DNA from: Massilia sp. UBA2604
Lineage (GTDB): Bacteria; Pseudomonadota; Gammaproteobacteria; Burkholderiales; Burkholderiaceae_D
Direction of reading: 5' to 3'
Length of the DNA stretch: 62,109 bases
NCBI GenBank assembly: GCA_002339265.1
Contig: DDKG01000139.1
Coordinates: 1 to 62,109, forward strand
A program made the translations under genes and the position numbers. Under the pieces are notes generated by a model. That model was not told the origin of the DNA. It did no database searches and worked only from the letters and a program-made list of their open reading frames with translations. Below, piece after piece: positions 40,501 to 50,611 of this stretch (the stretch's first letter is position 1; the number at the start of each line of letters is the position of its first letter).

Positions 40501-42162
40501 TCAGGCGGCGGCAGTGCCGGCCGGAGCCGGGGCTGTAGCCACCGGCGCCAGCGCTTCCAGCAAGCGCTCGATCTGCACCGGCTTGACCAGATGCTGGTCG
40601 AAGCCGGCTTCCATCACGCGCCGCTGGTCTTCCGGCAGGCCGTAGCCGGTCACGGCGATCAGGCGGATCGCGCGCGTGGCCGGGTCGGCGCGCAGGCGCC
40701 GCGCCACCTCGTAGCCGTCGATGCCGGGCAGGCCGATGTCGACCAGCGCGGCGTCCGGGCTGCAGGCCTGCGCCTGGCTCACGCCCTGCAGGCCATCGGC
40801 GGCCTGGTACACCGGATAGCCGAAGGCGGCCAGCATGGTCGCCATCATCTCGCGCCCGTCTTCATTGTCTTCGATCAGCAGCACCGACGGCTTGCCGGTG
40901 TCCAGCGCCGGCGCCACTGCCGGCGCGCAGGGCTCGGCCGCTTCGGCCACGCCGGCGTACGGAAGGCGGATCGTGAAACTGGAGCCGAGTCCGGCGCCGG
41001 GGCTGTCGGCGGCGACGCTGCCGCCGTGCAGCTCGACCAGGCGCCGCACCAGCGACAGGCCGATCCCCAGGCCGCCCTGGGAGCGGTCGATCGAGATCGC
41101 GCCCTGCACGAACACGTCGAACACCTGCGGCAACAGCTCAGCCGGGATGCCGACGCCCGAATCGCGCACGCTCAGCACGACGTCGTCGCCGGTGCGCCTC
41201 AGGGCGATGTCGATGGCGCCGCCGTTCGGCGTGTATTTCAGTGCATTGTCCAGCAGGTTCGACACGATCTGTTCCAGGCGGGTCGGGTCGCCGTCGACCC
41301 AGCCCGGGGCCAGGTCGACCGCAATCCGGTAACCGTCGGTGCGGCCGGTGGCGCGGAAGGTTTCCAGGCAGCTGGCCACCAGCCGCGACAGGTCGGTGGC
41401 CTGGCGCGCCAGCAGGATCTTGCCCGACATCGCGCGCGACAGGTCGAGCAGGTCGTCGACGATGCGCGACAGGTGCTGGCTCTGGCGCTGGATGATGCTG
41501 CGCGCGCGCGCCACCGTGTCGGGCGCCGCGCCGGGCAGGCCGATCAGGCTGGAGGCGCTGGTGATCGCCGACAGCGGGTTGCGCAGTTCGTGACCCAGCA
41601 TGGCCAGGAACTCGTCCTTGGCGTGGCTTTTTCGCTCGGCCGCGCGCCGCTCTTCCATCTCGCGCACCAGGCGCCGGTTGGTGGCGGTAAGTTCCGATGC
41701 GTGCTGCGACAGCTCCTCGGCCTGGCGCTTGAGTTCCTCGTTCTTCATGGCCAGGGTGACGAACACCGACACCTTGGCATGCAGGATCTGCGGGATGACC
41801 GGGGTGAACAGGAAGTCGGCGGCGCCGCGCTGATAGGCCTTGAGGCGGTCGATCTCGTCGGCCAGGAAGGCGGTGACGAAGATGATCGGGATGTCAGCCG
41901 AGCGTGGGCGCTGGTGGATCGCCTCGGCGGTCTCGAAGCCGTCCATGCCGGGCATGTTCACGTCGAGCAGGATCACGGCGAAATCGTGCAGCAGCACCTG
42001 GCGCAAGGCCTCCTGGCCGGAGCGGGCCGACAGCACGGCGTAGTTGCCCTCGTCGGCGCGCCCGTCGAGCAGACTGGTCAGCGCGAGCAGACTTGCAGGG
42101 TCGTCGTTGACGACCAAGATCTTGGGTTTATCGCTGTTCGCCACGATGGATTCCGTCAACAT
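40501..42162 (-). CDS. Hybrid sensor kinase: REC-HisKA-HATPase-REC
   Basis: 553 aa, soluble. The N-terminal receiver shows NDDP and [15 protein letters not shown] with the phosphoacceptor Asp. A coiled coil follows ([21 protein letters not shown]), then HisKA ([12 protein letters not shown]), HATPase ([30 protein letters not shown]) and a C-terminal receiver ([22 protein letters not shown]). With input by receiver and no membrane part, it is likely a relay downstream of other kinases. Target unknown; it is transcribed toward the hemerythrin gene. Confidence 0.9.
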   Translation of the reverse strand: MLTESIVANSDKPKILVVNDDPASLLALTSLLDGRADEGNYAVLSARSGQEALRQVLLHDFAVILLDVNMPGMDGFETAEAIHQRPRSADIPIIFVTAFLADEIDRLKAYQRGAADFLFTPVIPQILHAKVSVFVTLAMKNEELKRQAEELSQHASELTATNRRLVREMEERRAAERKSHAKDEFLAMLGHELRNPLSAITSASSLIGLPGAAPDTVARARSIIQRQSQHLSRIVDDLLDLSRAMSGKILLARQATDLSRLVASCLETFRATGRTDGYRIAVDLAPGWVDGDPTRLEQIVSNLLDNALKYTPNGGAIDIALRRTGDDVVLSVRDSGVGIPAELLPQVFDVFVQGAISIDRSQGGLGIGLSLVRRLVELHGGSVAADSPGAGLGSSFTIRLPYAGVAEAAEPCAPAVAPALDTGKPSVLLIEDNEDGREMMATMLAAFGYPVYQAADGLQGVSQAQACSPDAALVDIGLPGIDGYEVARRLRADPATRAIRLIAVTGYGLPEDQRRVMEAGFDQHLVKPVQIERLLEALAPVATAPAPAGTAAA

Positions 42163-42268
42163 TGCTGTGCTCGCCCGACAAGGATTGTAGACTTGTAGTT
42201 ATGTTTAGGTAAATACCTTGCAAAACGCGCCATCATAGCATGTGACATAAGTGCCATTCGGCAAATAA

Positions 42269-42796
<528 letters not shown>

Positions 42797-42826
42797 GCTT
42801 TTAGTTAATCGGCAATATTAAGGCAG

Positions 42827-42861
42827 GCCACGCGGCGGGAGTTGCGTGGCTTGTTTGTTTT
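42827..42861 (+). terminator. Rho-independent terminator
   Basis: Stem GCCACGC (42827-42833) pairs with GCGTGGC (42844-42850), followed by TTGTTTGTTTT. It ends the transcript of the small hypothetical protein about 30 bases after its stop. Confidence 0.65.
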
Positions 42862-42914
42862 GTAGGATCGACGCGCTGGAAGAAGGTGGAGAGGGGAGTG
42901 GTGCTGGCGGGAGA

Positions 42915-43026
42915 ACTTGGATTCCCGCCTTCACGGGAATGACGTGCTGGAGTACCAGGCCGAAGTCGCGATACTGCAGTACTCCAACCTCACCAACGTC
43001 GTTCCCGCGGAGGCGGGAACCCAAGT
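42915..43026. repeat. Second REP-like palindrome pair, opposite arrangement
   Basis: Arm one (42915-42945, ACTTGGATTCCCGCCTTCAC...) is followed by an inverted copy of the same element (42996-43026). The arms match the element at 38,984-39,089 except for a few bases, but they face in the other order (the ACTT ends are outermost here and innermost there). An inner dyad (TGGAGTAC...GTACTCCA) extends the structure. It again lies between two convergent genes. Confidence 0.75.
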
Positions 43027-43058
43027 CAGCAGCGCAGTGATGGAAGAATTAGCACTAC

Positions 43059-44075
43059 TCAGCGATGCTGCGCCGCCAGCTCCACCGGTGCGGCAGGAGC
43101 GGTCGCCTGGCTGGGCGCCGCCGAGGTCTTGGCCGCCGCCTGGCGGTTCGCCGCCGGCGAGCAGAAGCGGTTCTTGCCGGCGCGCTTGGCTTCGTACAGC
43201 GCGTAGTCGGCGATATTGATCAGCGCGTCGACCGACTCGGCGTCGTCCGGATAGATGCTGATGCCGATCGAGGTCGACAGGCGCAAGGTAAGGTCGTTGA
43301 TGAAGAAGGGCTCGGACAGTGCCTCGACCAGTTTCGAGGCCGGTCCCTGGGCGTCGGCCAGGCTATGGATGTCGCCCAGCACCACCATGAATTCGTCGCC
43401 TCCGAGGCGCGCCACGGTGTCTTCCTTGCGCGAGCTCGACAGCAGGCGCTGGGACACCATCTTGAGGATGTCGTCGCCGTAGGCATGGCCGTAGGTGTCG
43501 TTGATCGCCTTGAAGCCATCCAGGTCGAGGTACATGACGGCCGCCTTCGCATGGCTGCGGTTGGCGTGCTGCAGGGCGGTTTCGATGCGGTCTTCCAGCA
43601 GGCGCCGGTTGGGCAGGCCGGTAAGGGCGTCGTGCAGGGCCAGCTCCTGCTGGGCCTTGGAATACTGGGCCAGTTCCTTGTACAGCAGCCGCACCTCGAG
43701 CATGTTGTGGATGCGCTTGTGCACTTCGAGCAGGTCGAAGGGCTTGCTGATGAAGTCGCGGGCGCCGGCTTCGAGCGCGGCGATCTTGAAGCTCGGCTGG
43801 GCGGTCAGGGCCAGCACCGGCAGGTAGCCGCCTTGCTCGATCTCCTTGAGCCCCTTCATGACCTGGAAGCCGTTCAAACCCGGCATCTGCAGGTCGAGCA
43901 GGATCAGGTCGTAGTTGTGCTCGCGGTGGAGCGGGCAGACCTGTTCCGGCAGCATGGTCGAGCTGACGCAGGTATAGCCTTCTTCGCGCAATATCTCTTC
44001 CATCAGTTCGATATTGTCGGGCGAATCGTCCACTACCAGGATCTTCGCGTTCAAAATGTCTTGTCTGCTCGGCAT
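43059..44075 (-). CDS. Response-regulator diguanylate cyclase (REC-GGDEF)
   Basis: 338 aa, soluble. The receiver has the acidic pocket VVDDSPDN and phosphoacceptor in ILLDLQMPGLNGFQV. A short coiled coil leads to a GGDEF domain starting HDALTGLPNRRLLED, with an intact active site LGGDEFM and an inhibitory site RKED five residues before it (RxxD). It should make c-di-GMP on phosphorylation and be feedback-inhibited. ATG 44075 was chosen, since the receiver starts there; the frame stays open upstream. It sits beside two hybrid kinases that might phosphorylate it. Confidence 0.9.
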   Translation of the reverse strand: MPSRQDILNAKILVVDDSPDNIELMEEILREEGYTCVSSTMLPEQVCPLHREHNYDLILLDLQMPGLNGFQVMKGLKEIEQGGYLPVLALTAQPSFKIAALEAGARDFISKPFDLLEVHKRIHNMLEVRLLYKELAQYSKAQQELALHDALTGLPNRRLLEDRIETALQHANRSHAKAAVMYLDLDGFKAINDTYGHAYGDDILKMVSQRLLSSSRKEDTVARLGGDEFMVVLGDIHSLADAQGPASKLVEALSEPFFINDLTLRLSTSIGISIYPDDAESVDALINIADYALYEAKRAGKNRFCSPAANRQAAAKTSAAPSQATAPAAPVELAAQHR

Positions 44076-44250
44076 GCTTTTCTCTTCTCTTCGTATGGAG
44101 CGGATTCCCTTCTGGGTGGAATCGGGCTTGAACCCATCACTACTTAGTCTAGCAAACAGCTCAAAATTTCTTGTAGGACAGCGCCGCGTGCGGGGGTAGG
44201 AGCATGAACGACCGGCCGACAACGGATCGACCTCAATGGCTGCTCATCAC

Positions 44251-47200
44251 TCAACGGCTGACTGGGCGCGTTCCTCCGGCGATCATGGGCGCTGCCGGCG
44301 GCGCGGTCACCATGCCGATCGCCGCCATCAGCTCGGTCTGCTCGACCGGCTTCGAGACATGGGCCGAAAAGCCCGCTTCCAGCGCCTTGAGCCGGTCTTC
44401 GGAGCGGGCGAAGGCGGTCAGGGCGATCGCGGCGACCTGCCCGCCCGCTTCGCGCGGCAGGGCGCGCACCCAGGATAGCAGCTCGAGGCCGTCGACCTCG
44501 GGCATGCCGAGGTCGCTGATCAACAGGTCGGGCGGCGCGGCCTGCAGCAGGTCGAAGGCCTCGCGCGCGCTGGCGGCCAGGCGCACGCTGGCCTGGCAAT
44601 CGGCCAGGATGCGGGCGATCAGCTCGCGCGCGTCGCGGTCGTCGTCGACCACCAGCACCGAGGTGCCGCGCAGGTTGCGCACCGCGGCCTCGACCGCCTG
44701 GGCGTCGGCGTCCGCGGCGCCAGGCGGCACCGCCGGCAGCAGCATTGCCCGGCGCCGCGCGGCGCGCGCAGCGTCGGCGCTGACAGCCTTGGCCACCGGC
44801 AGCTCGATGGTGAAGCTGGCGCCGTGGCCGACCCCGGCGCTGTCGGCGCGCACCGTGCCGCCGTGCTGCTCGACCAGGTGCTTGACGATCGACAGGCCCA
44901 GTCCCAACCCGCCGTGGGTGCGCGTCATGGAGGCGTCGGCCTGGCGGAAGCGCTCGAACACGTGGGTGATGAATTCGGGACCGATGCCGGCGCCGTTGTC
45001 GCGGATCGTGATCGCGACATGCTCCTCGTGCCGGCCGACCTCGATCGTCACCAGTCCGTCGCGCGGGGTAAACTTGATCGCGTTCGACAACAAGTTCCAG
45101 ATCACCTGCTGCAGCCGGCCCGGGTCGCCCGCCACCGGCGGCACGTCGGCCCCGTAGTGGCGCTCGATGCGGATGCCCTTGGCGTCGGCCGCTGGACGCA
45201 CGGTCTCGATGGCGGCGTCGATGAAGCCGGCCGGGGCCACGGTCTGCATGTCGAGCAGCACCTTGCCCGATGTGATGCGGCTCATGTCGAGCAAGTCTTC
45301 GATCAGCTGGGCCTGGGCGCGCGCATTGCGCTCGATGGTCGACAGGCCGCGCTGCAGGTCGGCGCCGTCGCGGCTGCCGCGGCGCAGCACCTGCGACCAG
45401 CCCAGGATCGCCGACAACGGCGTCCTCAGCTCGTGCGACAGGGTGGCCAGGAATTCGTCCTTCATCTGGCTGGTGCGCTCGGCCTCGGCGCGCGCCTCGC
45501 GCTCATTCTCGAGCAGCACCTTGCGCTCCTCGGCCGCGCGGCTGGCCGCGTCCACCAGGCGGATATTGTCGACCGCGATCGCGGCCTGGGCCGCGATGCC
45601 GCTGACGATGCGCTCGCTGCGTTCGGTGAACACGCCGGGCTCGGGGTGGCCGAAGAACATCGTGCCGAGCAGCTCGCCCGAGCGCGCCGTGACCGGCACC
45701 GACAGATAGCTGCGCACCGGCGGATGGCCGGCCGGCAGGCCGAACTGCGGCGCCTTGTTCGCATGCAGCGGATCATGGCCGAGGTCGCCCAAATCGCCAA
45801 CCCGCACCAGCCCGTCGGCGCGCAAGCCGGGGCCGAACAGGGCGCTGGCGCCCGGTTCGGCGAAATCCTGGAACTCGGCCGAGGTGGCGCCCGACAGCGT
45901 GTACAGCGAAAACAGCGTGCCCGCGCCCTGTTCGCCGTAGTGGAAGAAGGCGCCGAAACGGGCGCCGCAGACGCCGGCGGCGGCGTCGGTGGCGGCCTGC
46001 ATCAGCGAGCGCAGGTCGCGCGTCGAGGCCAACACGGTGCCGGTGCTGTTGAGCAGTTCGAGCACGTGCGATTCTTCGCGCAGCGCCTGTTCGGCGCGTT
46101 TCACCTGGTCGACGTCGGTATTGGTGCCGAACCAGCGCACCACGCGGCCGTCGCGGTCGTGCACTGCCTCGACCCGGGTGAGGAACCAGCGGAAGTTGCC
46201 GTCGGCGCCGCGGATCGGGAATTCCATCTCGAACGGCGAGCCGGTGCGCACCGATTCGTCCCAGTGCTCGAGCACGGCCGGCAGCACCGCCGGGTCGTAC
46301 ACGTCTTTCCAGCCCCAGCCGGTGGATTCGGCCGGGGTGATGCCGGTGTATTCGTACCAGCGCTGGTTGAACCAGACGATGGCGCCGCTGGGGTCGGCCA
46401 TCCAGGCCAGCTGCGGGATGGTATTGGCCAGCGCGCGCAGCTCTTCTTCGCTCTGGCGCAGGTGGTCGTCGGCCTCGCGCCGGGCGCTGATGTCCTGGGC
46501 CATCCCGGTCATGCCCAGCACGCCGCCGCCCTGGGCCGGGCTGGCGTAGTCGGGGCGGCCGACCAGGGCCACGCAGTGCGCGACGGCCTGGCCATCCAGC
46601 TTGCCCGCGCCGGGGTGGCCGTCGGGTGGCAGCAGGCGGCATTCGAGGTCGAGGTCCCGGCCCTGCGAGAAGGCTTCGAGCACGGCGCGCCGCACCCGCG
46701 GGCGGTCGTCCTGGGCCAGGCGCGCGCGCAGCAGCGGCCATTCGAGCGCCACGCCTTCCGGCAGGCCGAGGATCTCGGCGGCGCGTGCGCCGAAGGTGAC
46801 GCGGTCGCTGGCCGCGTCCCAGCGCCAGTCGCCGAGGCGGCCGGCCGCGATCGCGAGCTGCAGGCGGTTGTTGTTGTCGATCAGGGCTTGCTGGTCGAGC
46901 TTGCGCGCCGTGATGTCCTGGAAGTACAGGGTCAGGCCGTCGGGCGAGGGATACACCCGCATGTCGAGCCAGCATTGCAGGCGGCGGTAGAAGAATTCCT
47001 TGTTGACGGTAATCCGTTGTTCCATCGCGCGCCGGCAGTCGGCTGCGACCGAGGTGCCGTGCAGGTCTTCGAATTCGTCCCACAGCCGGTGTCCGACCAG
47101 GCTGTCGCGGCTCTTGTTGAGCGGCGCGATCATTTGCAGCGCACGGCCGTTGATATACGTGATGTTCCAGTCGCGGTCGACCGCGCAAAAGCCGTCGGTC

Positions 47201-47322
47201 AGGCTTTCGAGCATGTTTTCCATGCGCTCGTTGGCGCGCTGCAGCTCTTGCCGGGTGGCTGCCAGGTCCTGTTCGGACACGTGGCAGGGGGTGCTGCTGG
47301 AAAGGTCGGAGGGAGTGTTCAT
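44251..47322 (-). CDS. Hybrid sensor kinase: PAS-PAS-PAS-GAF-HisKA-HATPase-REC
   Basis: 1023 aa, no membrane segment. Three PAS domains occupy roughly 30-420 (first with LESLTDGFCAVDRDWNITYI; third with ANTIPQLAWMADPSGAIVWF), followed by a GAF domain (~425-590, VRSYLSVPVTARSGELLGTM). HisKA has H630 in LSHELRTPLSAI. HATPase has NLLSNAIKFTP, DNGAGIGPEF and GGLGLGLSIV. The receiver has D937 in ISDLGMPEVDG and HVSKP. It is probably a cytosolic redox, light or ligand sensor. Target unknown. The frame opens 25 codons upstream, but MNTPSD is the likely start. Confidence 0.9.
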   Translation of the reverse strand: MNTPSDLSSSTPCHVSEQDLAATRQELQRANERMENMLESLTDGFCAVDRDWNITYINGRALQMIAPLNKSRDSLVGHRLWDEFEDLHGTSVAADCRRAMEQRITVNKEFFYRRLQCWLDMRVYPSPDGLTLYFQDITARKLDQQALIDNNNRLQLAIAAGRLGDWRWDAASDRVTFGARAAEILGLPEGVALEWPLLRARLAQDDRPRVRRAVLEAFSQGRDLDLECRLLPPDGHPGAGKLDGQAVAHCVALVGRPDYASPAQGGGVLGMTGMAQDISARREADDHLRQSEEELRALANTIPQLAWMADPSGAIVWFNQRWYEYTGITPAESTGWGWKDVYDPAVLPAVLEHWDESVRTGSPFEMEFPIRGADGNFRWFLTRVEAVHDRDGRVVRWFGTNTDVDQVKRAEQALREESHVLELLNSTGTVLASTRDLRSLMQAATDAAAGVCGARFGAFFHYGEQGAGTLFSLYTLSGATSAEFQDFAEPGASALFGPGLRADGLVRVGDLGDLGHDPLHANKAPQFGLPAGHPPVRSYLSVPVTARSGELLGTMFFGHPEPGVFTERSERIVSGIAAQAAIAVDNIRLVDAASRAAEERKVLLENEREARAEAERTSQMKDEFLATLSHELRTPLSAILGWSQVLRRGSRDGADLQRGLSTIERNARAQAQLIEDLLDMSRITSGKVLLDMQTVAPAGFIDAAIETVRPAADAKGIRIERHYGADVPPVAGDPGRLQQVIWNLLSNAIKFTPRDGLVTIEVGRHEEHVAITIRDNGAGIGPEFITHVFERFRQADASMTRTHGGLGLGLSIVKHLVEQHGGTVRADSAGVGHGASFTIELPVAKAVSADAARAARRRAMLLPAVPPGAADADAQAVEAAVRNLRGTSVLVVDDDRDARELIARILADCQASVRLAASAREAFDLLQAAPPDLLISDLGMPEVDGLELLSWVRALPREAGGQVAAIALTAFARSEDRLKALEAGFSAHVSKPVEQTELMAAIGMVTAPPAAPMIAGGTRPVSR

Positions 47323-47439
47323 GCCGGAGTTGCGGAACGCCCGAGACCGGGCAGGATGTGTTTCATTGTAGACCAGACAAGCCGGTCTGACACACACGCT
47401 TGATGCAAGTTCAGCACCGGCCCCTTTCCAGGCGCTCCT

Positions 47440-48276
47440 TCAGCCGGGCTTGCCCGCCTGGCGCGCGACCTTGGTCAGCGCATCCTGCAACTGGTCGATC
47501 TCGTAGGGCTTCTGCAGCGACTGATAGGGGAAGGACAGGTGGCGCAGCAGGGTGTCGCCATAGCCCGAGGCGAAGATCACGCGCAGCGACGGATCGTCGG
47601 CGATCGCGCGGGTGGCCAGGTCGACGCCCGACATGCCGGGCAGGCTGACGTCGGAGAACAGCACGTCGTAGCGCTGGCGCGCGAGCAGGGCCAGGGCGTC
47701 GTCGGGATGGGCCACGCCGTCGGCTTCGTGGCCGAAGGCCTTGAGCATCTCGCACACCAGGTATTGGGAATCGACGTTGTCCTCGACCACCAGGATGCGC
47801 ATGGCGCTGCCGCCCGTGTCTTCCTCCACCGGCGCAGCCGTGGCCGGGGCCAGCGCCACTTGCACGCCGCGCACCGCGCCGGTCTCGTCGCGTAGCGGAG
47901 TCAGGCGCAGGTCGAAGCGCGATTCCTGGCTGCCGTCGATGCGGCGGAAGGTGAGGGAGGTGTCTTGCACCACGCCGGCTTCGCCGCGCCAGGCGGCATC
48001 CAGCGCCTTGCCGGCCGCCGCCAGCGGTGGGGGCAGCACCGGCGGCACCGAACCGCCGGGCACCCGGCCGTAGCCGGGGCCGGCCAGTTGCGCGTAGGCC
48101 TCGTTGAACACCGTGATCGTCTCCGTACCCCAGACCAGCAGGGTGGGCAGCGGAGAATTGAGCAGCAGGTCGCTGGAGAGCCGCAACGGCAGGGGCCAGC
48201 GGCTGATATCGCCCAGTGCGGTCGCCGACCAGTCGTAGGATGCGGTGCTCCGGGCGGAGGTGTCGAGGTCGGGCAT
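47440..48276 (-). CDS. PAS-REC signalling protein
   Basis: 278 aa, soluble. Residues ~20-135 are PAS-like (YDWSATALGDISRWPLPLR; LPTLLVWGTETITVFNEAY). Residues ~158-278 are a receiver with VVEDNVDSQYL, phosphoacceptor in VLFSDVSLPGMSGVDL and the switch Lys in LQKPYEIDQL. There is no output domain, so it is a single-domain-type relay or kinase partner. A TTG six bases upstream is another start. It lies directly before the large kinase, transcribed in the same direction. Confidence 0.85.
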   Translation of the reverse strand: MPDLDTSARSTASYDWSATALGDISRWPLPLRLSSDLLLNSPLPTLLVWGTETITVFNEAYAQLAGPGYGRVPGGSVPPVLPPPLAAAGKALDAAWRGEAGVVQDTSLTFRRIDGSQESRFDLRLTPLRDETGAVRGVQVALAPATAAPVEEDTGGSAMRILVVEDNVDSQYLVCEMLKAFGHEADGVAHPDDALALLARQRYDVLFSDVSLPGMSGVDLATRAIADDPSLRVIFASGYGDTLLRHLSFPYQSLQKPYEIDQLQDALTKVARQAGKPG

Positions 48277-48453
48277 GGGCAAGCTTGTTGTAAAAACGAA
48301 AATATGGGCGGCATCCTACACCAAATGGCCATCGCCTGCTTTAGCAACCGTGCGCGGCCGCACAGACCTTGTTCCGTATCTAAGTTGTGATCGCAAAGCC
48401 GATTTTTTACCCTAACGAAATTGACATGCTTGGGAGTGCGCGAAGTAATGGGC

Positions 48454-48484
48454 AAAAAAAAGCCCGCATCGTGAGAGGCGGGCT
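48454..48484 (-). terminator. Minus-strand hairpin plus T-run in the leader of the PAS-REC gene
   Basis: On the minus strand, AGCCCGC and GCGGGCT (48461-48467 and 48478-48484) make a 7-bp stem, followed at once by seven T. No gene ends just before it. It therefore either ends a small RNA or acts as an attenuator about 180 bases before the PAS-REC start. Confidence 0.6.
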
Positions 48485-48601
48485 GAATCTATTTCCTAGG
48501 AGGAGAATAGAGGAGACAGGTGAATGATGCTGCATTGCGTCAAATCAGTCCAATTTATATTTCCAATACCAGTCATAGCCTTAATAAATATCCCATGGGA
48601 T

Positions 48602-48633
48602 TGTCAAGTGCGCACTGTAGCGTGCGCGCACTT
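48602..48633. promoter_or_regulatory. Possible minus-strand -35 box and adjacent operator-like dyad
   Basis: TTGACA on the minus strand (48602-48607) is followed downstream by an AT-rich stretch with -10-like TATTAA. Overlapping its upstream edge is a dyad AAGTGCGC...GCGCACTT (48606-48633), placed between this promoter and the TonB-receptor gene. A shared regulator is possible; the -10 spacing (15) is not ideal. Confidence 0.35.
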
Positions 48634-48667
48634 GGTGCGTGCGAGAAAATGTTCTAGGATGGCAACT

Positions 48668-50608
48668 ATGTCATCTTCTTCGTTGCTCGCTCGCGCCGGT
48701 ATCGCGCTGTTGTGCTGCGCCTGCGCCGGGCAGGCGCATGCACGGCCGCCCGACCCGCCGGCGGGACAAGCCATTCCGCTCGCCGATTATTCCCTCGAAC
48801 AGCTCTCCGACATCGTGGTCACCTCGGTCTCGCGCCAGGACGAGCCATTGGGGCGCGCCCCGGCCTCGGTCTACGTGATCGGGGGCGCCGAGATCGCGCG
48901 TTCCGGCGCCACCACCTTGCCCGAAGCGCTGCGCCTGGCGCCGAACCTGCAAGTGGCGCGCATCGGCGCCGGGTCGTATGCGATCAGCGCGCGCGGCTTC
49001 GTCTCGCCGCTGGCCAACAAATTGCTGGTGATGGTCGATGGCCGCAGCGTGTATTCGCCGCTGTTTTCCGGCGTGTTCTGGGAAATGCAGGATGTGGCGC
49101 TGGAAGACGTGGAGCGCATCGAGGTGATCAGCGGCCCGGGCGGCACGGCCTGGGGCGCGAATGCCGTGAACGGCGTCATTAACGTCATCACCCGCAGCGC
49201 AGCCGAGACCCACGGCGGCCTGGCGACCGCGCATGCCGGCGCCGGCGAGAAGGGCGCGAGCGTGCGTTATGGCGGGCAGTTCGAAGGCGGCGCGCACTGG
49301 CGCGCCTATGCGCGCGGCATGGATGTCGACGGATTCGATAGCGATGGCGGCGGGCCTGGCGACGGCGGCATGCGGCGCCAGCAGGCCGGTTTCCGTCTCG
49401 ACTGGGAGGCCGAGGCCCTCGATGCCACCTTCAGCGGCGACGTCCATGACGGCCGCCTGGGCGCCGGCGGCGTGCAGGCGCGCACCGAGACCTCGGGCGC
49501 CAACCTGCTGGGACGGATCGAGCACCGGCTGGACGACCGCCAGAGCGTGCGCCTGCAGGCCTGGATCGACCATGCAAGGCGCGACCAGCAGGGCGTCGGC
49601 GCCCAGCGCCTGGACACGGTCGACGTCGAGGCCCAGCACCTGCTGCGCCTAGACGGCCACAGTCTGGCCTGGGGCGGCGGTTATCGCTACAGCCGCGACC
49701 GGATCGACAACGGCCCGCTGCTGCGTTTCACGCCGGCGCGCCGCAGCCTGCGCTGGTCGCACCTGTTCGTCCAGGACGAGGTGAGCCTGGCGCAGGACGT
49801 GCGCGCCAGCGCCGGCGTGCGCATCGAACACAATGTATATACCGGCGCCGAAGTGCTGCCCAGCCTGCGCCTGGCCTGGGACGTCGACGAACGCTCCATG
49901 CTGTGGGCGGCGCTGTCGCGCACGGTGCGCGCGCCGTCGCGCATCGACCGCGATTTTTATGTGCTCGACCCGCTCGATCCGAATGCCTTCCTGGTTGCGG
50001 GCGGCGCCGACGTGGTGTCGGAGACCGCGCGCGTGGCCGAGCTGGGCTACCGAGCCCAACCGACGCCTGCACTGTCGTGGTCGGCGACCGCCTTCTATAC
50101 CGATTTCGAACGCCTGCGCACGCTGGAGCAGGCCCCGGCGGGCGCCGTTCCGCCGGCCGCCTATGTGCTGGCGAGCCTGGGCAAGGGCGCGCTGCGCGGC
50201 GTCGAGCTGTGGACCAGCTGGCAGGCCGCACGCGGCTGGCGCCTGCATGCGGGCGCCGTGCTACAGGACGTCGATGTCGGCCGCGAGCCTACCAGCCGCG
50301 ATACCACCGGCCTGAGTTTTCTTGCTGGCAACGACCCGCGCGTGACCTGGACCGTGCGCAGTGCGCACGACCTGGGGGCGCGCCTGCGCGCCGATCTGGC
50401 GCTCCGTTACATCGCGGATATGCCGCAGGCGGCTCTGCCAAGCTATCATGAGCTCGACGCGCGGTTGGCGTGGCAGGTGCGCCCCGATCTCGAGATCGCC
50501 CTCGTCGGGCGTAACCTGCTGCACCGCCGCCACGCCGAGTACGGCGCGGCGGGCAGCCGCCAGCTGGTCGAACGAACGGTGTTCGCCAGCGCGGCGCTGC
50601 GTTTTTGA
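48668..50608 (+). CDS. TonB-dependent outer-membrane receptor
   Basis: 646 aa. Signal peptide SLLARAGIALLCCACAG to AHA, followed by a plug domain. Its landmarks are LEQLSDIVVTSVSRQDE, LPEALRLAPNLQVARIG and VERIEVISGPGGTAWGANA. The rest is a 22-strand type barrel ending in a Phe (SAALRF). The ligand is unknown. In many Burkholderiales such receptors precede YfiR and a sensory kinase. The start at 48668 has AGGA at 8 bases. A stronger AGGAGA site precedes an in-frame ATG at 48524, but that would bury the signal peptide, so it was not used. Confidence 0.88.
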   Translation: MSSSSLLARAGIALLCCACAGQAHARPPDPPAGQAIPLADYSLEQLSDIVVTSVSRQDEPLGRAPASVYVIGGAEIARSGATTLPEALRLAPNLQVARIGAGSYAISARGFVSPLANKLLVMVDGRSVYSPLFSGVFWEMQDVALEDVERIEVISGPGGTAWGANAVNGVINVITRSAAETHGGLATAHAGAGEKGASVRYGGQFEGGAHWRAYARGMDVDGFDSDGGGPGDGGMRRQQAGFRLDWEAEALDATFSGDVHDGRLGAGGVQARTETSGANLLGRIEHRLDDRQSVRLQAWIDHARRDQQGVGAQRLDTVDVEAQHLLRLDGHSLAWGGGYRYSRDRIDNGPLLRFTPARRSLRWSHLFVQDEVSLAQDVRASAGVRIEHNVYTGAEVLPSLRLAWDVDERSMLWAALSRTVRAPSRIDRDFYVLDPLDPNAFLVAGGADVVSETARVAELGYRAQPTPALSWSATAFYTDFERLRTLEQAPAGAVPPAAYVLASLGKGALRGVELWTSWQAARGWRLHAGAVLQDVDVGREPTSRDTTGLSFLAGNDPRVTWTVRSAHDLGARLRADLALRYIADMPQAALPSYHELDARLAWQVRPDLEIALVGRNLLHRRHAEYGAAGSRQLVERTVFASAALRF

Positions 50609-50611
50609 CCT

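Noticed and set aside
44824..47403. Long plus-strand frame opposite the PAS-GAF kinase
   Set aside because: His/Gln/Gly-rich antisense with no motifs.
48524..48667. Upstream in-frame start of the TonB receptor with a strong ribosome site
   Set aside because: It would add 48 residues before a clear signal peptide; kept only as a note in the leader finding.
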